Shown in pieces: positions 11,311 through 23,650 of a stretch of 64,000 nucleotides of DNA (the first letter of the stretch is position 1; each line of letters starts with the position of its first letter). The position numbers and the translations under genes are program-made. The notes below the pieces were generated by a model. That model ran no database searches. It saw only the letters and a program-made list of their open reading frames with translations, and was not told the origin of the DNA. The stretch is from Usnea hakonensis (lineage: Eukaryota; Ascomycota; Lecanoromycetes; Lecanorales; Parmeliaceae), in NCBI GenBank assembly GCA_013423325.1, contig BLJB01000176.1, forward strand, positions 83,200 to 147,199. The letters run 5' to 3'.

Positions 11311-14300
11311 TCAAGAGAGATCAGGGTGCTCACCACAACCAGCATGACCGCTCTGGAGTCGGGGTATCGCCAAGAACAACCCCAGGATGGGCTCCAAGAA
11401 ATTGACTCAACATTGGGTTGGAATGGTGTAGGGACATGGAAATCGTCAGCGGGCGAGGGAGGTCATTGCATGGAGATATTGCAGCCCGGTCTCATTGTTA
11501 ATGCCCATTGGTTTCACATATCGTTTCCTTGGTCATTTGCAAATATTACTCTATCGTCCATAGATCGGAGAGAATCACGAACTATTTTTTTCAGCGACGA
11601 GTTCACAATGAAGACAATTGGTGCTTCCAAGACTAACCATGAGATGAAATGATTGTGAGGTTGGATTTGAATTATAAGGAACCCGGCTGGTGCTTCGATG
11701 GTGCCCGGGTAGTGCCCTTTAAGTACCCGGATCGTGCGGTACAAGCTTAAAAGCAAAACGCTGAATGGCGCGATTCTGACACTACCTTTAATGGCTCAAT
11801 ACGCTTTTGCTTTTGATTGGCATTTTTTATAATTAGTCGTTTAGAGTCACTTGGATATTAAACCTTTCATAATCGAGGTACCTGTAGTCGAGTTATGAGA
11901 GTTGGTGGAAATATATCTATCTAAAGTATCTTACTATCCCTCGTAGGGCCTACATAAGTGCGGTTTAATTGTCCCCCGAGACAAGTACGGCACCTTACCT
12001 TAGGTACCTTACCCAGGAGGACTTGGCTCCTAGAAGCGTTATTCGCTCAGGTCCCTTCTTTCTCTAAGGTAGGTAGTTTACCCTACTTACCTTAGTTATC
12101 TTAGACTGAGGCGATAGGGAGATTTCGTTGGACGTTGCGGTTTTTCGAAGGGGGATACATTATTGTTTTAAGGGGGTTATGTAAATTCCATGAGAGAGAA
12201 GTGGTAAGTGTTTTTGGAAACCAGGTAAGGATGTAGGATTGGTTGTGAGGGGTTTAAGGGGATCAGATTGATGTGGGTTCTTGTCACACCTTAGGGTGCG
12301 CCGCAAGGGCACCTCAACCATAATAGGTTGCGCCTTCCATGAATTGCGGCACCCCTATCCCATGACTCATTTTCTCGGGCCTTTGGTACAGTGGTTAGCC
12401 GCCCTGACAGTTCTGTTGGCATTCGGCATCTCAGCCCTACAATACTTGGCGTATATAAAGTAGCACGGCACTCCATGTTCCAGTTGGCTTCTAATTCATA
12501 ATAGGTTCGATTCCTAATGGCGTTGATCCAATGCTGTTTGTCTTTCTTGATGGGATGAACGGGAGAAAGTGGGCCTACAGCCGCGGTTCTATGCGCTAGA
12601 AGCCATCTCCGACATATTTCCGGCAGGGCGTTTTTCGCAAATGATCCTGGCCGCCACTTCCGACAAGAGACTTTCACTCTTTGGTGTCACTCTAACCTCT
12701 TTAGTGGTATACGGTTACCAAGCCAAATTGCAAAGTGCCACATCCCGACCCCGGGTGCTCCTTCAGTGCAGTAGTGGGGGTCATCTAGAAGGATTCCGTT
12801 CTTAAGGTACGTACCTGCAGGATAGTCTTGTAATCACGAATAACCCCCCGCCGAATTTCAAGTAGAGATCTGAAGCACCCTAAGCCATACCATCCACCAC
12901 GAGCCAGCTGATCGTGGCAAGTGAACCAGGTGATTTTCAATGCGCAATCACAGATGTCGCCCCGGAGACAGGGACAACGTCTCAAATCACGCCTCTGACT
13001 CTTACTTTTGCCTTAATGGCCAATGCATGACCGGATGCAAGTCAGGTATCTTTAATTGCAGGGTTAGAGGCAAAAAGTCAAATATGAGGCGAGCCGAACA
13101 ATCCGGCATCGAAATAACTGGTGGGATTTGGGCGATCAACAGTTTTGACTGCAGCCCTACAATAATCCATGGCCGTACCTAATCTACTTTCAGATTTAAA
13201 GTGATTATCAAATATGCAAGAAAAACGCACAAGCTTCTCCCGTGTCCACATCATGCATCGGGCCAATTACATTGTTACCACAGTGCCAACTGTTGGTTTT
13301 TTACAATCAAAAATGTCCCACATCAAGTCGAACTGCGCAACAGAAGAAGGAAAACTGGTTTGAATGATGACCGGCTCCTGCATGTTCCGTGACGATACCC
13401 CTTAGGACAGCCAATCACTGGGTCAAAGCGAATCACAATCACACTTTTGATCTGTCTCATCGGATCTCATCGGATCCTCATTGCAGTGTGTGACCATAGC
13501 CGCCATACATAGTAACTTGTAAGATGTTGTTTCGCGTCTCCTTTAAGAAACTCTAGAATGGATTCGTGGTGAATTTCTGATTCCAGTTTTTGCTGTATCT
13601 CCTTACGATCCAGAAAGCTTTGTTGTCACGGAACGGAATATGATTGTGGTCATAATCTATGTGAGGTAATAATCCATGTCTTAGGTACTCGAAAAAGCTT
13701 ATAAGTAGTCTTGACAGTCTGGCGCGGGTCTACCCACCAATTAAATTTTAGGTACGTCGGTTAAAAAAAACATGGCCACGCGAAAATACCTTAGTCTCGC
13801 AAATTTTGGTGAGGTCGTCATGTTTTTTTTTTTACCAACCCTTGCATCTCAAAATCCGCAGCCGCCGCGCCAAGGCACCAAGCCACGCTAAGCCCCATGA
13901 GGCTCCATGGATCCCTGTGGAAGAAATCCGTAACATTTATCGTTAAAATTCTCCGAGTGCTAAATTTTGTTGCCTGACAACAACAGCAGGTAAGCTCATT
14001 GTCAGACCAGCAGTTGGTCTTCCGTGGGTCTTGGGCAGCGCGGTGTCCAAGCAGGGTCGCAATTGTGACAAGCAGAGACCAAGAACCTTGCTAGTGCCTG
14101 CCACCCCTCCTATGTAAGATGAAACGCGAATGCAGAACACATTTTCAGAATTTTTTTTACCTTACTTGTTTGGAACTCATCTTTCGTATTCAATTTTTTT
14201 AACAGTCTTTATCTGCTAGTGCCTGCCACCCCTCCTCTATAAGGTAAGATGAAACGCGAATGGAGAAAGCATTTTCAGAATTTTATTTTACCTTACTTGT

Positions 14301-14631
14301 TTGGAAACCACCTTTCGTATTCAATTGATTTACACGTATTCATTTACAGTCTTTATCTGCTCGGGCCTGCCATCCCTCCTCTATAAGATGAAACGCTGCC
14401 TCGAGAAAACATTTTCAGCATTTTCTTTACCTTACTTGTTGGGAAATTGTCTTTCGTACTCAATTCCTTTAACATTCTTTATCTTTCCTGTTCTCTTGTT
14501 CTTATATCCTTTGCACCTGTGTCTTCGAGCTATTCTCTTATTCCTTTGGTATAAATGCATCGGAAGCAGCAGTCTTCTTATTCTTTGAGCATTATCATCA
14601 AGCTTGGCACTGTTACTCGTCACACTCAACA
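11311..14631. other. Long intergenic region, no gene recognised
   Basis: AT-rich with many AGGTAAG/CTTACC motifs around 11985-12105. A- and T-runs in inverted orientation (about 13758-13772 and 13819-13838) each abut CATG. Short ORFs here lack domains or splice support. A tRNA-like B-box string at about 12504 was examined and rejected. The 3' end holds the tandem repeat before copy 5. Confidence 0.5.
14092..14484 (+). repeat. Three tandem direct repeats of about 120-144 bp upstream of copy 5
   Basis: Units begin near 14092, 14217 and 14361. Each runs from GCCTGCCA.CCCTCC through AAGATGAAACGC, ATTTTCAG.ATTTT and CTTACTTGTT to TCTTTATC. Units differ by small indels and substitutions. The array ends about 150 bp before the proposed copy 5 start, so it may lie in its promoter or 5' UTR. 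Confidence 0.8.
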
Positions 14632-16085
14632 ATGGTGGCCCCCCACTCTTTTGAAGCGAACAATGGTCTGCCACCACAAAGCTCACCCGAGATTCCGGCT
14701 TCCATTTGCTAATAGCTGGAGTAGGCATACTCAATGCACCGTCAAGCCTTCATGGCATCAACGATCTCAGCACCGAGACCACCGCTACAAGATCAATCGG
14801 CCAATCATCTACCATCCTCGGTAGGCCTCCCATCCAAGCCATATCCCCAAGATCTCGGGATAGAGGTTCATCCGACGTCTCGAGAGGTGTTCTTGTCTCA
14901 GAGGCCAGCTCTGTAGCGGCTGTCCCAGACTCCCACACGCACTGGTGCTGGGTGTGTGGAGCAGGGGACAATCTTACAACATGTGGAGGTTTCGCAAGGC
15001 ATGTAAAGGACCACTATGACCGCTACTTTTGCATCTCGCTCGATCTATACACTAAATCACCCAAGACATGTGCAATCTGTGGCGTGTATAATACCAGCCC
15101 AGAACACCTCAGCCAACATAATGCCCATCCGTGCACGGGTAAGAGCTTTTCGAGGGCGTTAAACCTTCGCGAACATCTCGACAAGGAGCACGGCGCCAAC
15201 AATTACTCTGAGCTAGTTCAGTTTTCGAAGGTGACCGCCCAGAAGTATTTTGCTTGTGGATTCTGCGTTTTTGTGTCCGATTCGGGCAGCAAACAGATCA
15301 GCCACATCCACGACCATTACAAGGGTTCGAAGCAACCACTGTTCTGGGACCCCAACAAAGTCATTCTGGGCTTGCTATCCCTGAACAAGGATTGGCAAAA
15401 TTTCCGCGCAGCACACCGACACCTGCAAGATTCATCGTTTAGCTGGAACGACACACGACTACAAGAGAGATTAGAGAAAAGCCAGGAGCCGGCAGATGAT
15501 CTTTTCAGAGTCGCTATCACAGACGTGAGCCTACTCGTGCAAAGACCTCAAAATCCATATTGGGGATCGCCTGTGCCCTCTTATGGGGCACAGACCTTCG
15601 ATAACCATGGCTCATATACGGCACCACCTATTTTACCGTCACCGGCTTCGGATGCGATTCACGGAGATCGAAGATTGCGTCCTATCACCTCAGAAACATA
15701 CTTATCACCTACCAGCGCGACAGACTCCCAAAGCCATCAACGCCCGCAACCTGTTCGCCTGTTGAACAGTGACAAAGGATACTTGGGGAGGGGATACCCA
15801 GATTACCAGCCGAAAATCACGCCAGCAAGCGATCCTTCGCCAGTGATGGAAAGCTATTCTGAAGTCCCACAAAGTTCAACGTTTGATGGACCCTCGCAAA
15901 TGGGGTCAACCCATGCCGTCCCTATTCCACGTCCACCGCATGTGATCGACTCCTACTACTCCTCAAGTCAAGCTCCAACTGCCAATATGAATCTTCTTCC
16001 GACTACCCAGTCTCTGTCATCGCATTTCTCGGAAAACATTCCATCGTTGCTACCAGGTCAGGACGTCACCTTTGACATCGACTAA
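14632..16085 (+). CDS. C2H2-like zinc-finger family protein, copy 5 (lacks N-terminal helical domain)
   Basis: Proposed exons 14632-14665 and 14716-16085 (467 residues). The long finger ORF has no ATG before its fingers, so an upstream exon is needed. An ATG at 14632 followed by a 50-bp phase-1 intron ending CTAATAG supplies one and keeps the family's intron phase. The first exon then encodes only about 11 residues, not the usual 105-140, so the duplicated helical domain is missing. Fingers are CWVC...RHVKDH, CAICGVYNTSPEHLSQH, a LREHLDKEH half-finger and CGFCVFVSDSGSKQISHIHDH. FWDPNKVILGLL and LQERLEKSQEPAD follow, placing it with copies 7-9. The tail is long and Ser/Pro-rich. Confidence 0.75.
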
Positions 16086-17463
16086 ATTTACAATCAAGAC
16101 CAGGTCAACATGAGACGTCAGGGAAGACATTACTGATATCCTGCTTGAAGTAGAGGTAACAGACTTCAAGGTGGGTATGGCGCGATTCAATTCATTCGAC
16201 TTCCATTTATGCTACTTACGCTGACGACATCGCTCAGGTCAAGCACCCCCATCGAGCCTCATCAGATTCCTGCGAACGACGCTTCGGCGGTCTGATACTA
16301 TTTCCCATCGAGAATCATATAACGGCACATCAATTGCAGCCTCACAACCACAAAAGGAAAAAAAAAAAGGAAAAAAAAAATCGAAGACAAAAAAACACCC
16401 TTTCTTTCTCGCATGATCTCAGGCGGATCTGCACCTCATTTTTTAATTTTCACATGGAGACATCTTTCACTTCTGGCCTAGCCAAGCAATAATGTATCAT
16501 CTCACTTGATCATCTGCTATATATATAGTAATAGTGGAGCACGGAAGGACTCTCGTGTGGCACTCTTCACAGCAACCTCTCACCTTCTGGTCGACCTTGC
16601 GCTGGAACGCGAAGCTGAGCTTGATAGAGAACCAAATCAAATCAAATAATGTCTAATACAACTATCTGGACCATATTATAAAGTGCGATGGTGCAATTTC
16701 GTAGGATTTGACGTCGTCTGGTGACGGAAGGTGTTGATGATGACGTCACCGAATCAACTCAATTATTTTTCTCGTAGACTTCTCGCGACATGGGCTTTCT
16801 TTACTGTGATGAAAATGATAGAGATGTGCGGGCGGTAAAGGAAGTAGCGATCTACAAAATACGCTCTTTGAAGACTGCCTCTGAAGCGTATTCGATCAAG
16901 TAAGGTACCTTATCTTAGACTGGGGCGTTGAGAACGGCAACGCTGCAAGTGGCAATATTACGGGATATAAGGTGGTTGTATCGCTGTTTTGAGGGGCGCG
17001 TATGATTCCGGTGGGAAGTGATAGGGATGATATTTGGGAAGAGGAGATGTAATGGGTATTTATGATTATGGAGTTGATGGGGAAGACTAGCTAACGTATA
17101 GGAGCATGCACAAAGGCATGGAGGCGGGCAAGAAAGGAGCTAGATACGCTGATAGCACTTATTCTACCAGCACACGGGGAGAGATCTGGTCCATGAGGGA
17201 CCCTTCGTCGCTCGAGGCTGGACGGGACGATCTCATAGTCTATGAATCCTTTCTCAATCGCGTCAACATTTCCATTGATGAATTCACTGCCGAGAGATGG
17301 GTCAGGGCAGAAGGTAGGAGAAGGCAGTGTGGATCGAGAGGAACCTGGATTGGAAAACGATTAGCCACCAAGGTCATGATCATTTTCTGCTCTCCAAAGG
17401 AATGGTGTAGGAGGGTTTGATTTGAGAAAGGATCCTACAATAAGCCAGATGATATGTACTTTA
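16086..17463. other. Intergenic; conserved 3' flank of the family
   Basis: About 16505-16625 resembles the sequence downstream of copy 9 (about 39640-39760), including GATCATCTGCTA and TTGCGCTGGAAC. It also holds A-rich runs at 16355-16400, a TGACGTCA palindrome at about 16741 and a 104-codon plus-strand ORF (17106-17420) with no recognised feature. Confidence 0.5.
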
Positions 17464-17985
17464 TTAAGCCGGCCAACCAGCGCCGGCAGGACGAAGATGA
17501 TGTCTTAAGGGGGCGGCGTGGGACATATAGGGCTGTGAAGCTGTTAGCTGAGTCCAACAAAGATAATGCGAAAAAAGGTCCAACCACTGACCATGGATTC
17601 TCCATGTTATATTGATGTTGAAGAGTGTCAGGAGAAGTATCACCGTGCGAAAAATAGGAGTAATGATACCCTCGAGCCTGAGCATCCAGGAGGGTCCGCT
17701 GAGGAATGATTGCTGAACGGAAAGAGTGGTCTTGCTAGTGGTGCCGTTTAAGGGATTGTTGTAGAGGCCAGGTGCAGGTTCGGAGGAAAGTGGGGGATCC
17801 ATACGTGTTCGATGAGTCAAGTGGGTGTCTCGAGGGACGACAGCGACGCAATTCCCACTGGTGATTGAGCGATTCATGTTGTTGCACTCTTGTTGGGGCT
17901 TGACCATCTTGCAATCAGGTATGTGGTATGAGACACAACCAACGGCAACGAGAATTGGCAGGACCAATACTTGAAACTTCATCAC
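17464..17985 (-). CDS. Small secreted or membrane-anchored protein
   Basis: Exons 17592-17985 and 17464-17540 (minus strand; 156 residues), joined over a 51-bp GTCAGT...GCTAACAG intron. Because 51 is a multiple of three, the unspliced frame is also open. The N-terminus looks like a signal peptide: MMKFQVLVLPILVAVGCVSY, followed by paired cysteines. N-glycosylation sequons (NRS, NGT) and a second hydrophobic stretch (about residues 108-126) suggest a type I membrane protein or processed secreted protein. I recognise no domain family. It lies on the opposite strand to the zinc-finger array and shares no motif with it. The intron supports a real gene, but a chance ORF remains possible. Confidence 0.5.
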   Translation of the reverse strand: MMKFQVLVLPILVAVGCVSYHIPDCKMVKPQQECNNMNRSITSGNCVAVVPRDTHLTHRTRMDPPLSSEPAPGLYNNPLNGTTSKTTLSVQQSFLSGPSWMLRLEGIITPIFRTVILLLTLFNINITWRIHGQWLDLFSHYLCWTQLTASQPYMSHAAPLRHHLRPAGAGWPA

Positions 17986-19975
17986 GGACAGTAAGTATCG
18001 GCGACGGGAGAGACAGGTCTGAACGGAGGAACCAAAAGGTAATATTTTATACCGTCAAGATGTGTGCTGAAGACTAGACGTTCGAGCTGGTGGCTTTAAT
18101 GGATGGAGAGACGCAAGAGGACGAAGTAGAGTATACATATGGCCCAGTGCCTCTCTGGCCTTCGAGCAGAATTTTCGTGACTTGCTGCCCGGAGTCTTGG
18201 CGGTGACGTGGTTTGGTCGGGAGACGTGGACTGGTATGTCATGATCTCGCTCTCTGCTAGGTTGCTAAACATCTTCGAAGCCAGCAACATTATTCTGCCT
18301 TGCCATTAGGAATCAATGCAGCCTGTGTATACAAGTCCTTGTTGGAGTGCTGGACGACAGGAGCGGTGAGAAAGATGTTGAAATATCGTCAATCAGTGAA
18401 TCAGAGAGGGGCACAGGGTATTGACAGACCGGTGTGGAAAGGTACCCATAAAGTCAGCCTAGGCTCACCCTACCTAGACTCAGACCGCCGTCACTACGAA
18501 AACATTTCTTTAGAAACAAGATTAGTAATCGACAGCGGCAGCCCTCATCGAGACAAGTAAGGTAACGTTCAGCTTGCCATGATACTGACATGAATTTAGT
18601 GTAAGATGAATCACGAGCTCTTATGCGCGTACTCGTTTGCTAAAGTCTCAAGGTGAATTCTGTTATTGTAGGATAAAGAACCTTGCTTTGCTTGTCGAAC
18701 CCTGCAAGATTGTGCACACAAATCGCCGATCTGCTCTGGTACTTTGATGATCTGTCTGTTCTGGCGGTGCGATGCCTGCGATGCGCATAATGAGCGGTGT
18801 GAACTGGCTAACTCGCGAATAGCTTCTTTGCAGAGAGCTGGGATCCATGCGAAGCTACTGCAGGTACTAGCAGTCTAATCAGGCTGCATATTCGTCCGGA
18901 ATGCATAACATTAAAATGAGGTTAGGGATCTAGGATGCGAACACAATGCATCTTGAGCAAATGGGTGAGATCCTATTCGTCGAGGAATCGCGTCATCTTT
19001 GAAGTAAATTTGTTTACGTGCGCTGACCATTATTGGAACCTTTGACTCGCCTTCCCAATGACAATAATGTTGGACCATCAAACGGATAATTCCGAGGCGT
19101 TTCAGGGGTAGCCTAGCGGCCAAAGCAGGTCATGGCCATTGAACGGTGTCACGGAGAATGCAAACTTTTGAAACAGAAGACGAGCACTTTGACATCTTGA
19201 AGTTACCTTTGACAATTTTTTTTTCGCTCTGCTTGCTCTATCAATCTATTACAACCTCTCTTGCTGCCAATTTCTTCCATTTCCGGTATACAAACATGAT
19301 TACTCCAGCCTCGGAGCTGACCTGGCCCGACGCCCATCTGCAGCCACCAGGCACAGCAGCGGTCTAGAACGCATCTTCTCCCTCTTCGGTCAACACTCCT
19401 ACCACCTTTGTTTCTTCCATCTCTTATAAGTGACACCCCATCTCGCCATCCTACTCTCAAACAAGAGCAAGCCATCTCAACTTTGCAAACCTAACCAAAC
19501 ACCGCTATCATCGCATGGCATACATTTCTTCAACCAGTTGAGCCGGATCTAAGACATCGAAAATCTCCAGGCAGTCTTTCAATCCAAGACGTACATCCTA
19601 TCTCAGCCTTGAGATATTGCGCACGAGGAGGTCTTCCTCGTTGGTTCAAGCCATGTACTCGTACGTATTTCCTTCCCAAATTTTACTGCAAGCGTAAAGC
19701 GACTGATAATAACAGTAGCAAGCAAACGATGTCCACGAAGTATTCGCCATTCCTCCTCCACCTCCTCCTCTTCCTCTAGGTTTGCAACTGCCGCCCCGTC
19801 ATTGCAGACCCGACGGTTGGGCCCCAGAAATGACTCTTCATCTGGCCAGCTGTCGTCGATGACCTCAGCCAAAGCCAACTTGCCGTCATACTCGTAATAA
19901 GACACACAGTACCTTCCATACTTGAGCAGCTGCAGGCCAGACATTTCTCAGAACCAATACGTATAGCACACGTGC
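17986..19975. other. Intergenic, no confident gene
   Basis: One minus-strand ORF (19603-19944, 113 codons) has a Tyr-rich start and a run of glutamates and might be a small orphan gene; nothing else supports it. A possible remnant of copy 6 exon 1 would lie here, but I could not identify the helical motif. Confidence 0.4.
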
Positions 19976-21081
19976 GCTGGTGAAGCCAAAGAGTCCAGAT
20001 CATACATATTGGTGCACTGTCTGTGATAATCTGTCGTTGTGGTGGACGGCCCGTCATTCAAGAGAAGGTATGACATGGTTAAACATCTCAGTAATATTCA
20101 TGGTATCACGAATGGAGGTCGGAATGGGGATACATGGCCACTCAAAGCCACCAAAAAGCTTGGTCGTGTGATTTTTATATTCAAGAACTTCCATCTCCAG
20201 TGGATCGTCTCAACCATATCAGCACTCAGAATTTCACGAGAGGGCAGAGCACCTCTGACTGGGATCTTACTAAAGTGATCAAAGGCCTCCCACTCCAACC
20301 AGATATTCGAGAGGCTGGGCAACATCTTTTAGACTTACTTGACCCCTTCCGCCGTTCGAAGATCAGTCGGATGGAATTTGGAGGCCAGGACTTACAACAC
20401 AGACTCGAAGAAGGATTTACAGGCCTTGGAATCCCATAGGCGCTGGCTCAGGCGGCATATGATAGTGCCGAACATGACTGGGATCCTAATCAGCACCACG
20501 AAATGGCTCACGCTACTAGTATGAGCACCATACCAATCCAGTGTATCAATGAAGACCTATTCCCTCCATTCAGACACTATGCAGCCACATCAAGAGAAGC
20601 ATAGATGCTGTGCAAACCAAGCACATCGCCACAACATCAAGCCTATCAGACTCCTCGAACTCCACCAGTCTCTGATCCCCAAAGCGCATATGAAGAAGCA
20701 ATGTTTCAATCTTCGCCAGCTCAGCTTCCAGCCCTCGCCTCTAGCCCCCGATAGGAAAAAATGCCTTCGGATACCGATGACAATATCACCCCACAGCCAA
20801 CGACACTACAATTATACCAAATTCTACCCAGCCGACCTGCCAGTCTACGATCCTTGGCCCGCTACAACAAAACCCCTATTTTTGACCCAGATGATGGAAG
20901 GTCGTTAGATCACTCGGTCCATGGTAGCGCTTATCGGTCTACGAGTGCTCACAACGACATCGACACTAGCGCCTCCAGCCTCAAACGTCCGAGAACTCCT
21001 GCATCTCCACCAGCACAAACTCTTCGGCGTAAAATAGCGGTGGAGGACCATCTTGGGCATGTTCATACCGGAGGGGAGTAA
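19976..21081 (+). pseudogene. Zinc-finger paralog copy 6, degenerate
   Basis: Recognisable family pieces occur in order but in different frames. Finger 1 start (YWCTVCDN) at about 20010 is followed directly by the half-finger (YDMVKHLSNIHG), so most of finger 1 and all of finger 2 are deleted. The last finger survives from about 20150 as KAWSCDF...DRLNHIS, but its second cysteine and final histidine are altered. DWDLTKVIKGL and LQHRLEEG follow, then an in-frame TAG at 20437-20439, after which homology resumes (ALAQAAYD). More stops and frame changes follow to about 21081. It cannot encode a normal family protein. Confidence 0.75.
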
Positions 21082-21904
21082 GAAACGTGAGATGCTGGCA
21101 CAAGGCTTGGCTATCGGACGGAAAAGTGTATAATTATCAGGACACATCAGGTGGAAATGCGAATGGGCTAGTGTATGATTGATAGGGTCTCGGATGGCGG
21201 TTGGTATTGCTGGTTTTGGGATTCTCTAAACAGGGTTGCCTGGCTGATACATTGGCAGTCACTGATGTTGGAGGATTTCCAGAGAGTTGGCCGAGGGTGT
21301 GGGGTGGATGATACACACGGTTACGTTAATGCACTCTTATCATTTGTCGTGCATGAGAAATCTCAGCGAATGGAAATATAGACTGGAATGAGACGTCCAA
21401 ATGGCAGCAGGTCCCCACTTAAGTTATCCTAGTGATACACATAACGCAAATTATCCATCTGAACTCTCATCAACGAACTTCAAATCATCACACTATTCAA
21501 TAGATATCACATAATTGCTCTGCCTATCTCATCCTTACCCCCACTACACTAACAGACGTTCACACTCTCTCATCATTAGAGTGAGTATTGTAGGGAGAGA
21601 GAGAGGGTGGGGAAGTAGATCTCTATGCTCTGCGGAGTTTTTGAAGTTAGCGGACAGTCTGTGCAGAAGAGGGGGAATACGCGGCAGAAAGCGGGCTTGA
21701 AAACAAGAAGAAAGGAGGGTTTCGTGAAAGTAGACTCTTCATCTTCGCGGAACAAGGTACTCACCATCCCCTCTCGCTCTATATATAGAAGAGTTGGCCT
21801 TACACTGCAATCTATATAAATGAGAAGATGTGAGAATGGGAGGTTGTGATGTGTCACTTGTTTCATCCTACTAAGAGTATATGGCGCATTGCGTTTTCCA
21901 GTGA

Positions 21905-22230
21905 TATTGATGCATTCGTTTTGGGGATGGGAGAGGGATTGGGCTTCGGGGGGTTTGGCGGGGGGTTTCTGGGGAGAGGATGGGGGTTTAGTTGGTGGGG
22001 TTTGGAGGGATGGGGATGAGTGGAGAGAGTTCATGGTTTATTGCTTGGTAATTATAGGAGATGGTATGTATCTATGGGTTATTTATAAGGGGACTGGGTG
22101 GAGAGCAGTGTCAGTGATTGTGTGTTCTGGGAAAGAGAGTAGTGGGTTGGGCTTCGTGGGATTTGGCGGGGGGTGCTGTGGAGAGGGGTTGGAAGGTTTG
22201 GGCTTAGGCTTAGGCGATGATTTGTGAATT
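21905..22230 (+). repeat. Two diverged G-rich direct repeats, period about 208 bp
   Basis: TTGGGCTTCG at 21939 and at 22147, each followed by GGG.TTTGGCGGGGGG and a GAGAGG run, marks two copies of one unit. Confidence 0.55.
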
Positions 22231-22642
22231 TCGGAAAGTTGTTGTGGGAGGGGGTGGGGGGTTGGCAAATAGGAATCGTTAGGGAAGTATCCATCTTGTT
22301 AGAGTAGATTCTTGCTCTTCGCGGCTCAAGGTACATACCACCCTATCTCGCTGTTTGGTAGTTTAGCCGGCAATATTTGGGGTTGGGGAAGAGGCAGAGA
22401 ATGGGGGGGAGATCTGGCAGAATATCGTCTAGTGAATTAGATGGATGCACTTGGGACTGCGAGTTTGCTTTGCTTCGAAAACAGATAAAGGTTGCAAGAT
22501 GTCATTGCTCCAGCGGCGGCTTTTGGGGCCCCGGGTGGTATAATTACGCAAGCAGCATATTTAGTCTTAGGGTTCAGTCGCCAGTGGCTATCGAAGGGAA
22601 AATCTATCTCTTTTGGGGTTTGGAATGCGAGCATGGGGATTG

Positions 22643-23650
22643 TGGAGGAATGAGTCGAAATTTTAGATGTAGGGGTGTGCCCACCGTGTCGCGGGAGAGG
22701 GACCCTGCCACCACCCACCAGGTGTTTGTTTTAGGGGAGGGAGATGATGAGAAGGAATGGATTGCGGGGTTGGAAAGCGGAGTTCGCTTGGGTTTAAGAT
22801 GAAGGGAAGGAAAGGGGGGGAACGGGGAGAAAAAGTATTAATTAGGAAAGATTACGCGTTAGGCACTTGGGATATCGCATATTGAAGCAGCGACAATAAG
22901 CCAAGGCTGCAGGAGCATTTGTGCTGTGGACGACAGATGGAAAGTGACATACCTGGAGCCGTCCTTCGTCGCAAGAAACAAATCTTGCCACCATCTACCG
23001 AGTCCTCTTTTTTTGGGGGGAATAAATAATGGGAAGGAATAGACTGTGTGGTTGGATAGCCGCAATTTGCTTGATGATAAAGACGGGGGAAAGAGGGAGG
23101 GGAGAGCTTTCGCTGCGAACGGCACGAGCTTACTTTTCCACTTACACTTTCTAGCCAATACTGATGTAGGTAGATAATTAATAAGCAACCGTGAAATCGT
23201 AAGAGCAATGTGGACGACGAATGGACTTTGACATGAATGGTGTGCCGTCTTTCGTCGCGAGAAAGAATCCTGCCGCCACCCACCAGATTATTTTCTTTGG
23301 AAATAAATCAGGAGAAAAAATAGATTATGAGGTCGGATAATCGCAATATGCTTGAGAGTCGAGGCGGTGGGACAAGGGGGCAGGAATTGGGGGTCTGACG
23401 GGGGGGTTTCCTCGTGGCGAGTCGTCTAATTTAATTTTTTGTTTTTGTTAGATTTGTACACTTTTGCGCATTTGAAGCTGAACAGCTAAGCAAAGGTTGC
23501 ACAAGGATTCAGCCGGGCATTTCAAAAACAAGAATGAAAAGGGTAAGGTGCTAAGATCGGACACGCGCAACATGCTTGAGGGTTAAGGCGGTGGGAAGTA
23601 GGGTAGTCGAGGGTTATGCAGCCTTGGACATTTGTGGTGCCTCGGATCGG
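22643..23650 (+). repeat. Diverged tandem array, unit about 283 bp, three to four copies
   Basis: Units share in order GTGGA.GA, a CGTC..TCG(T/C)CG block, CC(T/G)GCCACCA.CCACC-like sequence, GGAA..AAT(G/A)GATT, and CGCAAT(T/A)TGCTTGA followed by GGCGGTGGG-like sequence. Anchors are near 22651, 22926 and 23209 (spacing 275-283 bp), with a partial fourth unit near 23530-23610. Confidence 0.6.

Noticed and set aside
12380..12515. tRNA-like strings: an A-box-like TGGTACAGTGG and a B-box-like GGTTCGATTCC
   Set aside because: They are about 115 bases apart, the acceptor and anticodon stems do not pair, and the T-stem is only four pairs. Not a tRNA or a SINE head.
16738..16750. TGACGTCA palindrome as a bZIP/CRE site
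   Set aside because: A single 8-bp palindrome far from a supported start is not enough to call a regulatory site.
19603..19944. Minus-strand ORF with a glutamate run as a gene
   Set aside because: No recognised domain and no certain start or intron; mentioned only as a possibility.
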